Positions 44,798 through 56,849 of a DNA stretch of 64,000 nt are shown in pieces. The notes under the pieces were generated by a model that was not told where the DNA came from, made no database searches, and saw nothing but the letters and a program-made list of their open reading frames with translations. Position 1 is the first letter of the stretch, and each line of letters opens with the position of its first letter. The position numbers and the translations under genes were made by a program. The DNA comes from Paraconiothyrium sp. Pb-2020 (taxonomy: Eukaryota; Ascomycota; Dothideomycetes; Pleosporales; Didymosphaeriaceae), in assembly GCA_022419385.1 (NCBI GenBank), contig JAJUBI010000001.1, positions 5,022,001 through 5,086,000 on the forward strand, written 5' to 3'.

Positions 44798-47700
44798 ATG
44801 GGCGTTCCAAAGTTCTTCAGATGGATGTCGGAGCGCTACCCGGCGATCTCTCAGCTCATCGCAGAGAATCGCATTCCGGAATTCGACTGTCTCTACGTAA
44901 GTGACTTGTGCGTGTCGCCGCATATGCCTTTGGCTAACGCTCCCGCCACAGCTCGACATGAACGGTATCATCCACAACTGCACACACAATGACTCCGACG
45001 GCCCCACCGCCCGCATGACCGAGGAGAAGATGTTCATCGCTATTTTCAACTACATTGAGCATTTGTTCGGCAAGATCAAGCCGAAGCAGCTCTTCTTCAT
45101 GGCCATCGACGGTGTCGCACCGCGCGCCAAGATGAACCAGCAGCGCGCCCGCCGCTTCCGAACCGCTCTCGACGCTGAGAAGGCCCGTGAAAAGGCCATT
45201 CGTGAAGGCGTCGAGATGCCCAAGGAAGCGCCGTTCGATAGCAACTGCATCACGCCTGGCACTGAGTTCATGGCCAAGTTGACGCAGCAGCTGAAGTATT
45301 TCATCGCCAAGAAGGTCTCCGAGGACTTGGACTGGCAGGGCGTGGAAATCGTCTTGTCAGGCCACGAGGTCCCCGGGGAAGGAGAGCATAAGGTCATGGA
45401 GTACATCCGCCAGGCCAAGGCCCAGCCCGGCTATGACCCCAACCGCCGTCACTGCTTGTACGGTCTCGATGCTGATCTTATCATGTTGGGTTTGCTTAGC
45501 CACGACCCACATTTCTGTCTGCTCCGTGAGGAAGTCACTTTCGGACGTCAGAACCAAAAAAAGTCCAAGGAATTGGAGCACCAAAACTTCTATTTGATGC
45601 ATCTTTGCATCGTTCGCGAATATCTAGAACTTGAATTTCAAGAGCTGGAAGAGCCTGGGGCTCTAGGTTTCGAGTTCGACATGGAACGCGTCATTGACGA
45701 TTTTATTCTGATGGCGTTCTTTGTCGGCAACGATTTCCTTCCTAATCTTCCCCATTTGCATATCAACGAAGGCGCTCTGGCGCTCATGTTCAATGTTTAC
45801 AAGACGGTATTGCCCAAGGCCAAGGGCTACATCAACGAGGGAGGTGTCATCAACTTGGAGAGGCTGGCCCTTCTCCTCGATGAGCTCTCACACGTTGAGA
45901 ATCGTCATTTTGAATCGGAAAATGCAGACGCTGCATGGTTCAAAGGAAAGAGACTGGAGAAAGAGGACGTAATGGAGAGGACGAAGAGACGCGGACAGAT
46001 CGTGTTGACTACCGAGCAAAAGAAGCTGCTGTCCAAGATCAAGGGTTGGATTGGGATATACTTGGACACCAAGATGGAAACACCGTATGATTTGCCTGTC
46101 AGCCTGAAAGCGGAGGACCGGAAGTTCGTCCAGGAGCTCGCAGACAGCCTTCACATCAATTGGAAGACCGTCCAAGACGAAGAAGGTAATCGCCATTTGC
46201 AATTGGCCTTTCCACCAAAACTGGTAGAAGGTGCAGAGGATGAAGAAGAGGACGACGACGATGAAGCGAAGAAGGCCATTGCTCGGGTTATCCTCAAGTA
46301 CGAGGATGCCAAGGTCGTCGACATCTCTGCTGACGATGCCCAAGCCGCGATGGAGAAAAAATACGAGGAGAAGTTCCTCAATTGGAAAGATGAATACTAC
46401 AAGTCCAAGTTTGACTGGGGCCGGGACAACGAGGAAGAGTTGAGGAAGCTGACTGAGAATTATGTGCAGGGCCTGCAATGGGTCCTCTACTACTACTACC
46501 GCGGAGTAGCTTCATGGCCTTGGTACTACGGCTACCACTACTCTCCTATGATCTCCGACGTCAAAAAGGGCCTCAAGGCAAACATTGACTTCAAGCTTGG
46601 GCAGCCGTTCAAGCCATTCCAGCAGCTCATGGGTGTCTTACCCGATCGAAGCAAGACCATCGTACCGACTGCCTACCATCCTCTGATGACCAACGAAGAC
46701 TCGCCCATCATCGATTTTTACCCGCGCGATTTTGAACTCGACATGAACGGAAAGAAGATGGAATGGGAGGCCGTCGTGAAGATTCCCTTCATTCAAGAAG
46801 ACAGGCTCCTCTCCGCAATGGCTACGAAGGAGGATCAGCTGTCTGAGGACGAAAAAGCTCGCAACTCTTTCGGCGTTTCTATGAAATTTACGTACGCTAA
46901 GGATCTGGACTTCGTCTACCCTTCATCTTTGCCCGGTATATTCCCCGATCTACCTCACTGTCATTGTGTCGAAAACATTTTTGAGCTTCCTACCATGGAA
47001 GGCTTGGAAGTCTATGTGGGACTGATGGACGGCGTGAAGCTTGGAGCTCACTCATTGGCCGGTTTCCCCAGTCTAAAAGAATTGCCCTTTCATGGCAAAC
47101 TTGAATTTGCCGGCGTAAGCGTTTTCCAACAAGACAGTCGGAACGAGAGCATGATAGTTACATTGCTAGACACTGAGTCTCGCGCGGGCATCACACATGC
47201 ACAAGAAAAACTGGGCAAGGCGGTTCATGTTGGATATCCATTTTTGCAAGAAGCCAAGGTGTTCAAGGTTTCCGACGAACTGTTTGACTATGTCCTGCCC
47301 GAAGGGGGACCACCAGTACCTGTCGCCGTACCACACGGCCCTGATCAGATACGGGATTGGAAGAAGATGGCTGACCGCATCCAAAACACATACGCTAAGC
47401 GCCTTGGCATGATCACCGGCGAAGTCGAGTCGCTCGTACATGTGGAGATGCTCAAAGGTCTTAGGAAGACTGATGAGGGACACACTGTCAAAGAGTATGG
47501 TCCGATCCAAGGTCTGCAGGTTGAATACGCGACTCAGACCATTGTCGACGACGTCGTCAGTCCAGACCAACGCTTCTTGGAGAAAGAGGCGTTGCCACTC
47601 GACGAGGAATTTCCCGAAGGATCCAGAGCCTTCTATCTGGGCGACTACGCGTACGGACGGCCACTGCAGATCGTTGGGCATGCGGACAACAAGACCACTA

Positions 47701-49148
47701 TCATGGTGGCGAAACTCAAGAAGCCCGAGTCAGAGTTTGGACGTGAGGTCGCTCGACAAGCTGAGAAGCTTGTGCCATATTTCCCATCATACGTCGTTGC
47801 TCGACAGCTTCACATGCCACCCTTAGCATTGTCCAAGCTCACAGCTTCTTTCTTCGTCAACTCAAGCGGGATGAAGCTCAATCTTGGTCTCAATCTGAAA
47901 TTCGAAGCCAAAAAGATGAAGGTCCTAGGCTACTCGAGGAAGTCGGCTAACGGTTGGGAGTATAGCCAAAGGGCGATCGACCTCCTGGCTCAATACATGA
48001 TAAAGTTCCCAGACTTCATCGCAGCTATCATCAAGAATCCTACGGGCGACGGCTGGGAAGACACCGACTTCTTTGCATCGGAAGTCGCAAAGCAGAAGGT
48101 TAAAGAAATTGGCGCATGGCTAAAGGAGCTGCAGACGAAGAGTTTCGAAAAGGTTCCACTGGATGCTGAGCAGCTCGATTCAGATACCGTGAAGTTGATC
48201 GAACAAGCCGCCGACGCCAACCTCCCTCTTACGCAGGATGTTGAACCCAAGAAGATCGGAAAAGTCCCACGGAACGCCATACTCAAACCTTCGGATGCGG
48301 AGCAGCGCCTGAGCAACCAGAGATTCACTATTGGCGATCGGATCGTCTATGTGCAAGACTCAGGACGAGTTCCTATTGGATCATACGGTACCGTCATTGG
48401 CAAGACACGCACTGCTCGTGCGCTGCTGTTGGATGTCGTCTTCGACGCGACATTCATGAGTGGGACTTCGCTAGGCGACCGATGCTCGCCCTTCCGCGGA
48501 TCTACCGTTCCGGCTACCACAGTGCTCAACCTGACCGACAAGCAGGTTGTATCATATTCTTCAGCCGCTGCTGCGAAACGACAGCACCCGGCCGTCCAAC
48601 CCTACACTATGATCGGTGCTCCCGGAGGGCCTCAGCTTGTTCCCGCTAGTGCACCGCCACCTCTTCAAGGCTCGTACCGGGGCGCTTTCAATGGGACCAA
48701 CGGGGCTCGCGGCGGTGGCTTTGCTCCCCGGGGACGTGGCGGAGGCCTAGCACCGCGACAGGCCAGCGCAATTCCCCCAGCGCGGCAAGACCAGCAACAA
48801 GAACTCCCCATCCGGAGCGGACCGCCTCGTGGTGGACGTGGAGGGCAGTCCAATGGCGTTCCCAACCAGAACGTCAACCCCAATGCGAACGGCCGTGGCA
48901 ATGGCAACCGTGGACGTGGCGCTGCCAAAGCTAACCGTGGCGGCTTCACTGTAACGGACCTCAGCGACCCGACTGCAGGCGTGGTGCACAATAATCCTAA
49001 TTTCCGGCCGCAGAATTACAGCAACGTCCCACCGCCTGCTAGCTTAGAGAATGGAGGTAGGGGACGTGGGCGCGGTCGTGGTCGTGGCGGGTTCCGCGGT
49101 CGTGGCGGACCGCGCGGAGGCGGCCAGACGGCGGCACCGCAGCAGTAG
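44798..49148 (+). CDS. XRN1: 5'-3' exoribonuclease 1 (Xrn1/Kem1)
   Basis: Main cytoplasmic 5'-3' mRNA decay enzyme acting on decapped RNA. Exons 44798..44896 and 44952..49148 give 1431 aa. It begins MGVPKFFRWMSERYP; the intron splits CLY from LDMNGIIHNC, the first active-site Asp. Other nuclease motifs are AIDGVAPRAKMNQQRARRF, VPGEGEHKVMEYIR, LDADLIMLGL and FVGNDFLPNLPHL. Mid domains include FYPRDFELDMNGKKMEWEAVVKIPFI. The C-terminal about 180 residues are Gly/Arg-rich with many RGRG and RGG repeats and end PQQ. No lesion in a 4.2-kb open exon. Confidence 0.97.
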
Positions 49149-49508
49149 GGGACATTGGTTGTTGAAACCGATGTACTTCACGGTAATAGTCGGCCTGTAT
49201 GGTACAGGAAGTAGATGTCATTGATCGGGTTCCGGCAGTCGTAGAATTAGAAATCAGGACAATGTATCCGTATGTCCATGCTCATGTTGGCTCGCCTAAT
49301 GACTGAATAATATTCAAGCTGAGTGTATCTCGTATCTCTTGTCGTCGAGAATACATATATTGCCAAGCCCAGACCCTGGCGCGATCAGAGCCGCCGCAGG
49401 GCTGAATCGCGTATCGGCCATACGTGTTCACCTCCGCGCTCGCCGCATTCAAGTGACCCGCCTAAACTCACCATTCTTCACTCTCGTACACCAAAAAGGT
49501 AGCCCACC
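49149..49508. other. Spacer between XRN1 and SPC3
   Basis: 360 bp with the XRN1 3' end and SPC3 promoter. Nothing else recognised. Confidence 0.5.
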
Positions 49509-50352
49509 ATGCATTCGACGCTGGTACGCGTGCAGAATGTGTTCGGCTTCTTCACGACGGTAGCATTCTCCGTCGCGGCGGTCATCGCGCTTTCGACTTT
49601 CATACATCCGCAGACACCCAAGGCCACCGTGGGGCTGAGGAATGTGCAGGTGGTAAGAGGGAGACCCCATTACTACAGCTATAAGAAGGAGGAGTATGCG
49701 CATATAAAATTTGATCTGGATACGGGTATGTTTGATTGGTTTTGCCTTCCCTTTGCTGCGACAAACCCGACATACTTTCGCTCACAAAATCATGGCAAGA
49801 ACTAATGACTCCACAGATCTATCTACGCTCTTCAACTGGAACACTAAGCAAGTATTCCTCTACCTCAAAGCCGTCTACCCCTCCACCAAAGCTGGCGAAC
49901 CAGATTCCGAAGCCATTATCTGGGACGCCATCCTGCCTGGCGCCGCCGCACCCTGGCACCAAAACCACTACATCCACCCGACCCCCAAGGGCACGAAGAA
50001 GCCCAAAAACTCCAAAGCATCCCCCGCAAAGTCCCACATGCCTGCCGGTATTATCAAGCTTGACAACCAGCGCCCGAAGTACCAGATCACAGATATTTCG
50101 GGGAAGCTGCAGAATAGAACGGATGCGAGGCTGGAGTTAGGCTGGAATGTGCAACCGTGGGTGGGCGCGTTATTGTGGGAAAATTGGCAGGATTATGGCA
50201 TGTGGAAAGGGCTGAAGGGTGGAAAGAGCGAACTGTTCAATTTTCCGGAGGTTGGGGCTAAGAACACGAAGAAAGAGAAGTTGGACGTGGAGAAGGGTAA
50301 GGAGGGACATCGATTGATGGCTGGTCAGGAGCAGCCCAGGAAGAACAACTAG
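49509..50352 (+). CDS. SPC3: Signal peptidase complex subunit 3
   Basis: Essential ER-membrane subunit of signal peptidase. Exons 49509..49725 and 49817..50352 join in phase to 250 aa. An N-terminal signal anchor lies at about residues 12-33 (FGFFTTVAFSVAAVIALSTFI). Family motifs follow: IKFDLDTDLSTLFNWNTKQVFLYL, EAIIWDAI, KYQITDISGKLQNR and ELGWNVQPWVGAL. It is longer than yeast Spc3 because of a Lys/Pro-rich insertion after the IHPTPKG segment and a charged C-terminal tail, both common in filamentous fungi. Confidence 0.92.
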
Positions 50353-51400
50353 TGAAAGATCAGGGACTGCTGTGCATGCAGTAGGCAAGTGACATGGGCG
50401 GCGTCCAGGATACACCGGGACTGATCTATTAAGACGAAATATTAACATGCGATTTCAAATGAAGAGGCGCTGTGAGCGGTAAATTATACTACGAACATAA
50501 TCACCAAACAGCAGCTTGCATCAAGGATGTCCAGGACTAAATGTTCTTTCAAAATATATATGACTCCATTATAGACTAATTCCTACGCCAGTCCTCCATT
50601 CCGTTCTTTCCTTCAGTCACGAGTACACGATCACGCGCGGGACGGTTCGCTCTTATCCTAGTCTGCAGCGATGCTCGTCAAAGTTTCCAGAGCCATTCCT
50701 CTCACGTTGCAGTCTTCTCCCTCTCCATATGGTCATCTGTTTCCGCCCTTTACAAAGAAGATCTCGACTCGCAGCTTGGTGTCTTTCTCGGGCAAGCGTC
50801 GTAGTAGACCTTTCGCATCGCATGAACTTACTCCAGAAGCGCGCCCAAGCACCACAAGCTGACATTGAGCAGAGCTCGTACCACTGACGCAATCGTGCAG
50901 TCGTTTCATGCCAGTAATCCCGCATTTTATTACCGCCCACTTCGACGTCGTGGTCCGATCTGTCGCACTGCCTATGTCACTACCGTTGATCACTGCCTCA
51001 ACAACTGCCAAACATGCGTTGTCGCTTCAAGCCGACAATGTGGAACGCCTGAACAAGAAGTATTATGCCAAATTGTCACCACTGCTTGGCTTCGCCGTTG
51101 ACGTCGACGTCCATGTCTATTGACGGTGCGGCTCTTGCAATGCATGTTTCACAGGCAAAACTCGACAAGGTCCCCACCCTCGCGTTGCCGGAGGATTTGG
51201 CAATGCGACACTGAATGCGGCGCCCGAAGCAGTGATGCATCGATCGACGCGTATGCGTAGTAGCCTTATAAGCGTGCTCCTTGAGCCTCATCTGCTCACC
51301 ACTACCCATAGTATTCACTTCTGTTCCCTCTGTGAGGAAGACTATTGACTTTAATATCTTTGTAGTTTTTTTTTAAAAGATAAATCCAGATCTTTACATC
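50353..51400. other. Intergenic region
   Basis: About 1 kb with only short frames. A T run at about 51366-51374 and a TTTAATAT element near 51350 lie just upstream of the PEBP-like gene and may be part of its promoter. Confidence 0.45.
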
Positions 51401-52264
51401 ATGCGTTTCTCGAAGGGAATGATTGTTGCCGTTGCCGTAGGCATCGCGCAGGCGCAAACACCCAAAGGCTTCACGCCAGCAGCAACATCCCAATTAGACG
51501 TCATTTTCAACACCACAAAGGTCAGCACGCCAGGTGAACTTCTTACGAAAGCCGGTATGTCCCCATCAGTTTCTCCTCCACCGACCATAATATAACGTCT
51601 TCCAAAGCGACCGCCTCTCAACCCCAGCTCGCCCTCCCCTCCTCCGCCGTCGCCTCAAATGAAACCTACGTTTTCGTCATGCTAGACCTGGACGTCCCAC
51701 CCCAAGGCGGAAATGCCACGCGCCGTGTCCTTCTGCACGCCATGAACACGGGCTTCAAAGCCACCAAGCAATCCGTCGCTGGGGGCGCCGTTCTCCTTGC
51801 CTCTTCCGAGAAAGGGCCCGCGAGCTACATCGGCCCTGGACCCCCTGCTTCAGATACCATCCCCCACCGGTATACTCAATTGTTATTCAAGCAGCCTGAG
51901 AGCTTGAAAGTGAGTGCGAACGATTTCACGAATACGCAGGCGAGGATTGGTTTTGATATGGCGGCTTTCGCAAAAACAAACAAACTCGGCGAGCCAGTGG
52001 CCGGTAATTTCTTCATGGTGGATGGACGGGCAAATGCGGCTGCTGGTGGTGCGACAGGAACCAGGGGTGCGGGCGGTGCCAGGCAGACTGGCGGTGGTGG
52101 CAGCCGGGGCAACGGCACGAGTCCTCGTAAGTGAGACCTTTCTGCGTGGCATGATGTTGGGCTAATCGTATATAGAGTTCGAAGGCAAGGTCGGTAGTGT
52201 CGAGCTACCGTGGGCACTGGCGGCGATGGTTGGTGTAGGTGGCGCTGCTTTGATGGGCTTATAG
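51401..52264 (+). CDS. Secreted PEBP-like protein, probably GPI-anchored
   Basis: Exons 51401..51554, 51608..52126 and 52176..52264 join to 253 aa. A signal peptide (MRFSKGMIVAVAVGIAQAQ) precedes a phosphatidylethanolamine-binding-like core: YVFVMLDLDVPP corresponds to the family DPDAP strand, and GPGPPASDTIPHRYTQLLF to the GP-x-PP-xx-HRY motif. After the core comes a Gly/Arg/Thr-rich linker (GGATGTRGAGGARQ), then a C-terminal hydrophobic segment (LPWALAAMVGVGGAALMGL) ending at the stop, the usual sign of GPI attachment. Ligand and role are unknown; fungal wall-linked PEBP-like proteins are poorly studied. Confidence 0.88.
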
Positions 52265-53159
52265 AATGGCATAAGTCTGAATAGCGAGCATGGCGTTGGG
52301 TGTTCGGTGTCGGCATAGGAAAAGAAATGGGTGGACCTTCACGACACGATCTATGACACTTATTGGAGTAGACTTGATTGGAAAGTACAAGTAGCGAGTT
52401 TTACACCAGTGAATGCATTCGTGTCTCTTCTTGAGATGTGCGCAGAACGCTGGGCGACAAGATCTATGATGAGCACGAACATCTGACGCCCGTTGTCATG
52501 GTCGCAGTCCTGGTCAGACGAGAATGGTAAAGCGGAGAGGAGGACCGGGAAGGAGGGATGGGCAAAGGAGCTTCGTCAGGAAAGGCGCCTGCGTTTGGAA
52601 AAGTCGAAGCTTCTAGGCAAGCTAGTGCGCTAGGTGTACTTGGACTTAGGTATCCATTTCGCGGAAAAGGTCGTTCTCAGTATGAAGGGGCCCTAGGAAC
52701 ACACCGCCATAGCCTAGAAACGGGCCTGGAAATTCGAGTCAGTCGATGGGAGGTAACAGGAAACCAAGGTCAACGGGAAGGAGAGTTCAATCCTCATTGC
52801 TGCTTATACTTGGAATCTGAATAGGTCCGGGTGGCAGCCTGGCCTGGAACGTAGTTTTTGCCTATCATTTTGACATTGAGTCCATCTCTCGCTCTAGTGA
52901 ACTTTGTGAGATATAGGCAAGTGCTTGATCAGCATCCTTGTACATGGAAGTGTCTATTCCCCTGTTATGGTCGTTCGTATGCGTGCATGATGGGATGAGG
53001 GAAGCGTCTGCTTCGCTCAGATTAGAGCCCTTAAGCTATGATGTGTGAAGCACCGCGAAGATGTCTTTCTCTATGACGGTCCTGGCTTCTCTTCTGCAAG
53101 AGGCAGACGTTCGAGGAAACGTAACGCTCACCTAATACAGATGCTCCACACACTTCTTC
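52265..53159. other. Intergenic region
   Basis: About 900 bp. An 88-codon plus-strand frame at 52558 has no recognisable features. Nothing else seen. Confidence 0.45.
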
Positions 53160-53444
53160 TTACTTTCCGTCATGTTCCTCGACGTGCGGAAGATTCCATA
53201 CGATAGGCTGATCAGGCAATCCGTCATTGTTCTCATCGAGGTCCTGAGCAATCGGTACAGTGACGGGCACGCTTAACTGACGAAGCGTCAGCCTGTCACG
53301 ACTCGACGCTGCACACTCCGTCAGATGATAACCCACTTCTTCACAGAGAGCGTCTTTGGCGATAAGGAAATTGGCGACGTAAAACAACATGCCACTGAGC
53401 AGGAAGGAGAGGAAGAGGAGAAAGCCCCAGCGAAATGTGGACAT
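53160..53444 (-). CDS. Small single-pass membrane protein with calcium-loop-like motif
   Basis: 94 aa from the Met at 53444 (MSTFRWGFLLFLSFLL); an upstream in-frame Met at 53504 gives a leader that looks non-coding. A hydrophobic segment at residues 7-29 is a signal anchor or uncleaved signal peptide. Two cysteines follow (Cys34, Cys44). Residues 68-78 read DLDENNDGLPD, which fits the D-x-D-x-N-x-D-G-xx-D calcium-binding loop found in dockerin, thrombospondin-3 and EF-hand-like repeats. No homolog recognised. Confidence 0.55.
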   Translation of the reverse strand: MSTFRWGFLLFLSFLLSGMLFYVANFLIAKDALCEEVGYHLTECAASSRDRLTLRQLSVPVTVPIAQDLDENNDGLPDQPIVWNLPHVEEHDGK

Positions 53445-53826
53445 GGTTGCTTGGTGTTGCCTGGTAGGAATCCAGATGAATGTCGTCGTGGGCTGAAGAT
53501 GCAAAGGATTTCGGATGCGCAGGGTTTGTGAGAGCGGAAAGGCAAAATGGTGCGGAGACGTGGTTTTGGATTTTGTTCTGGGCGGCGCGGGTGGGTCGGC
53601 TGAGTGGATGTATTGAGTAGTGATTGGGGAGAGTCTGGGAGGGTGTGGTACCGAGGGAGAGGAGATTATCCACTACAAATGAGACTCTGAGCCATAGTCA
53701 TGAGCGAGCTGTGACGGTAGCTCTGGCGGCTTTTTGAGCACTGCGTGCACAGGGAAATTTTTTTTTTTTTACCTTGGCGGATGTCTGGCAATGTGCCGAT
53801 ACTGGGGAAAAAATTGTCTTACACAT
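53445..53826. other. Spacer with a poly-T tract
   Basis: Contains a run of about 13 T at 53758-53770 and the promoter of the small membrane protein gene. No gene recognised. Confidence 0.5.
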
Positions 53827-55064
53827 CTATAGCTTACTCTTGCCAACGCCCCATACTTCTGCGCCAGGGTTATTGGTCTTCTTTCCCACAGTGCCTATCG
53901 AGCTAACAGGCCTGTCACCGTCCTGGATGTAAAGATCCTGTTTCAGTTGCAAGGTTTCCACTGCCTCGCGCTCGATTCGCGTCAACAGTGCCTCGCATGT
54001 TGGAATATCATGAATGAGCCCAATGACCTGACCTGCTGTCCATACCTGGAAATCGTTAGCCACGTAGTTGGAAAGTTAATGGGTCACCATCGCGAAGTGT
54101 CCACTTACACCAAAATCCTTGTCACCATTCAAGAACACCTGACGCCCACGCTTCCCACTGACATATTCCGCCACCTCCTCGAACTTGCCAGTCGTGCTCT
54201 CCTTTTCGACCTTAACGGCTTGCTTCGCAACGTTGTTTCCGAACAGACGCGTCGTGTTCCTCCACCTCCTCAGCACAAGCTCCGTATCCGTTTCCTGCGC
54301 GTCGACAATAGCCTCCTTGATCTTCTGGTGGATAGGCGCCTCAACGGTACACATAAAGCGGGTACCCATATTAATTCCACAAGCACCCAACGCCAGCGCA
54401 GCAGCTAGGCCCTGACCGTCTGCGAAGCCGCCCGACGCGATGAATGGCACGCCCCCGAGCGACTGGCGCGCTCGGCTCAACAAAATAAAATTTGTGATGT
54501 CTGTCTCGCCCACGTGTCCGGCACACTCGAAGCCGTCAATGGACAGGAAGTCTACGCCCATCTTAATGGCAGATTGAGCGTGCCGGATGGTCGTACACTT
54601 GTGTAGAATAGTGCAATTGGCAGCCTTAAGCTGCCTGATGACCGGGCCTGGGCTGTTTCCAGCCGTCTCTACAATCTTAATCCCTTCGTCGATGATGATT
54701 TGTGCGTAGGCGGCGTAGTCCGGTGGTACGAGAGCAGGAAGGAGCGTTAAATTCACGCCAAATGGATTCTTCGTCATCTGGCGGCATCGTCGGATTTCCT
54801 TGCGGAGGTCTTCGGGCGTGGGTTGCGTGAGCGCTGTTAACTGCATCTGTTAGTTGGTCTCGCAATGCATAGAGATGCGAACAGCCTACTATGCCTAGGC
54901 CGCCGGCGTTGCTGACTGCACTGGCGAGTTCTGCATAGCCCACCCATTGCATGCCACCCTGTACTACGGGCACTGTTGGGATTGTCAGTTGCAGTTCGTA
55001 CGCACTTTCACATGTACGTGCCTTTGATGCCAAGTGCCCGCGTCAGGTCAGTGTTGAAAGGCAT
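53827..55064 (-). CDS. Nitronate monooxygenase (2-nitropropane dioxygenase family)
   Basis: FMN enzyme oxidising alkyl nitronates. Exons 55064..55022, 54972..54890, 54840..54109 and 54045..53827 join to 358 aa. Motifs: GIKVPVVQGGMQWVGYAELASAVSNAGGLGI at the barrel start, LTALTQPTPEDLRKEI, DFLSIDGFECAGHVGE with the conserved His, FIASGGFADGQGLAAALALGA phosphate-binding turn, and GVWTAGQVIGLIHD. The first intron (54973-55021, 49 nt) must use a GC donor (gcacgt) to yield GIKVPVVQGG; the other introns are GT-AG. No targeting signal is obvious. Confidence 0.93.
54973..55021 (-). other. GC-AG intron in nitronate monooxygenase
   Basis: 49 nt, donor gcacgt, acceptor caacag. The boundary is fixed by the conserved GIKVPVVQGG. 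A GT four bases into the intron would shift the frame. Confidence 0.75.
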
Positions 55065-55799
55065 GCTGGAGGAACTAAGAAGCGAGGCCAAGAGAAGATG
55101 ATTGTTAAAACCAAAAAACTAGCAGAGAGAACTTCAGATGGTGTGATATACAAAGAGGCTATGGAAGATGCATGTTTCTCCATCGGCCGTTGGAGCCCAG
55201 GGTCTGGGGTCGGCGTGGGGAAGTTGCTAACCGCGAGCCGAGGTAAACGCCGAATCGAGCAATCGATGGTGAGTAATCCTGGCACAGGCACCGGCGCAAA
55301 AGCATGTGGGTCGGTGATGTATCGATCACAAACAACGAGAGTATCTGAGAGTGGAGTTTTGTTGGTCGCCCTACATGCCATAGTAGAGCTGCGATTACCA
55401 CCTAGCTGTTACAGTGCGCTGACTATCTGCTCATCCTAGGACATTTTGAACATACGCCCCTAGTTTTGATAGAAAGACAGCAGAAACTTCTACCTCAATA
55501 AATACACCTGGCCATTTCTGACTTGAGACTTGCAAAGAACATGTAGTCTGAAGGATAATAGGCATGCCTTTGTAGCCGAAGAAGAGCATCGCCGCATCCA
55601 ATCCATAGATGGATCCCTCCATGGATTGCACTATGTCACGTGCAGACCGACCCCTCACCGAATTACGGAATCAAGCGATTAGCCTCACTCTCGCACGCTT
55701 GCACGAAAGTGTGTGAAACATCTATTGAATCTCTAACAGGCCTATAGACGCATCTGTTGGAACCTAACATTCCATAACGAGACAATAAAACTATCCAAC
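55065..55799. promoter_or_regulatory. Divergent interval, nitronate monooxygenase / 2-hydroxyacid dehydrogenase
   Basis: 735 bp between outward-facing starts; no internal gene supported. Confidence 0.45.
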
Positions 55800-56849
55800 A
55801 TGTCCCGACCCAAAATAGCAGTCCTGGACGACTACGCCAACTTTGCACCCCAGTTTATTTCCCACTTCTCAGACCGACTCGACATCGAATACTTCCCGAC
55901 AACCTTAAATCCAAGCGTACCAGCTGACTTCGAAGCCCTGGTTCAGCGCCTGAAACCCTTTCCCATCATCTCAACGATGAGAGAGCGCACGCCCTTTCGC
56001 AAGCCGCTGCTGGAAAGCCTGCCAAACCTTAAAGTTCTCCTGACTACGGGCATGCGGAATCTGGGCATTGATACAGAGACGTGCAAGGAGCGTGGAGTGG
56101 TTGTGGTTGGAACTCGGGGAGGGGGAAAGAAGGTGCCACCAAACTTCGATACGACCAATGAGCAAACGTGGGCGCTGATCCTAGGGTTGGTCAAAGGAAT
56201 CGCAGAGCATGATGTGCTAGTCAAGACCGAGCCGAACCGGTGGCAGGGGACTATTTCTCTCGGGCTGGCCGGAAAGACGCTCGCGTGCTTTGGCCTCGGA
56301 CGACTCGGTCTACAGTGCGCAAGAACCGCCATTCTGGGCTTCGGCATGAAGGTAGTCGCGTGGAGCCCGAACCTGACGCAGGAAAAAGTGGACGAAGGCG
56401 TAGTAGCCGTCGGTCTCCAAACAGGAAGCGTGCAAATGGTGACAAGCAAAGAAGAGCTGTTTCGCATCGCCGACGTTCTCAGCGTGCACCTTGTCCTAAG
56501 CGAGCGCTCTCGGGGAAGTGTGGCCAGACCGGAGCTGGAAATGATGAAGAAAAGTGCCGTGTTGGTCAACACCAGCCGCGGGCCCCTGGTCGATGAAAAT
56601 GCAATACTAGACACTCTTAAGAGGGGGAGGATTCGAGGCTTTGCCGCTGACGTCTTTGATACAGAACCGCTCCCGCCGGATAGTGAATGGCGGACTCAAC
56701 AGTGGGGTCGAGATGGAAGGAGCCACGTCTTGCTCAGCCCGCACATGGGCTACGTCGAAGAAGAGACATTGACTAATATGTATAGCGAAACAGCAGAAAA
56801 CATCAGACAGTGGTTGGACGGCGAGGAATTTAAGAATAGAATGATATAG
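55800..56849 (+). CDS. D-isomer-specific 2-hydroxyacid dehydrogenase
   Basis: Intronless, 349 aa. The Rossmann motif is GKTLACFGLGRLG near residue 170. The catalytic triad of the family is visible: Arg in VLVNTSRGPLVDE, Glu in ADVFDTEPLP and His in LLSPHMGYVEEET. The N-terminal lid has PKIAVLDDYAN and VLLTTGMRNLGID. It resembles fungal phosphoglycerate-dehydrogenase-like or glyoxylate/hydroxypyruvate-reductase-like proteins more than serine-pathway enzymes (no ACT domain), but the substrate cannot be read from sequence. Confidence 0.92.
   Translation: MSRPKIAVLDDYANFAPQFISHFSDRLDIEYFPTTLNPSVPADFEALVQRLKPFPIISTMRERTPFRKPLLESLPNLKVLLTTGMRNLGIDTETCKERGVVVVGTRGGGKKVPPNFDTTNEQTWALILGLVKGIAEHDVLVKTEPNRWQGTISLGLAGKTLACFGLGRLGLQCARTAILGFGMKVVAWSPNLTQEKVDEGVVAVGLQTGSVQMVTSKEELFRIADVLSVHLVLSERSRGSVARPELEMMKKSAVLVNTSRGPLVDENAILDTLKRGRIRGFAADVFDTEPLPPDSEWRTQQWGRDGRSHVLLSPHMGYVEEETLTNMYSETAENIRQWLDGEEFKNRMI

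Noticed and set aside
52558..52824. 88-codon plus-strand frame, Gly/Arg-rich
   Set aside because: Isolated, no homology or promoter evidence.
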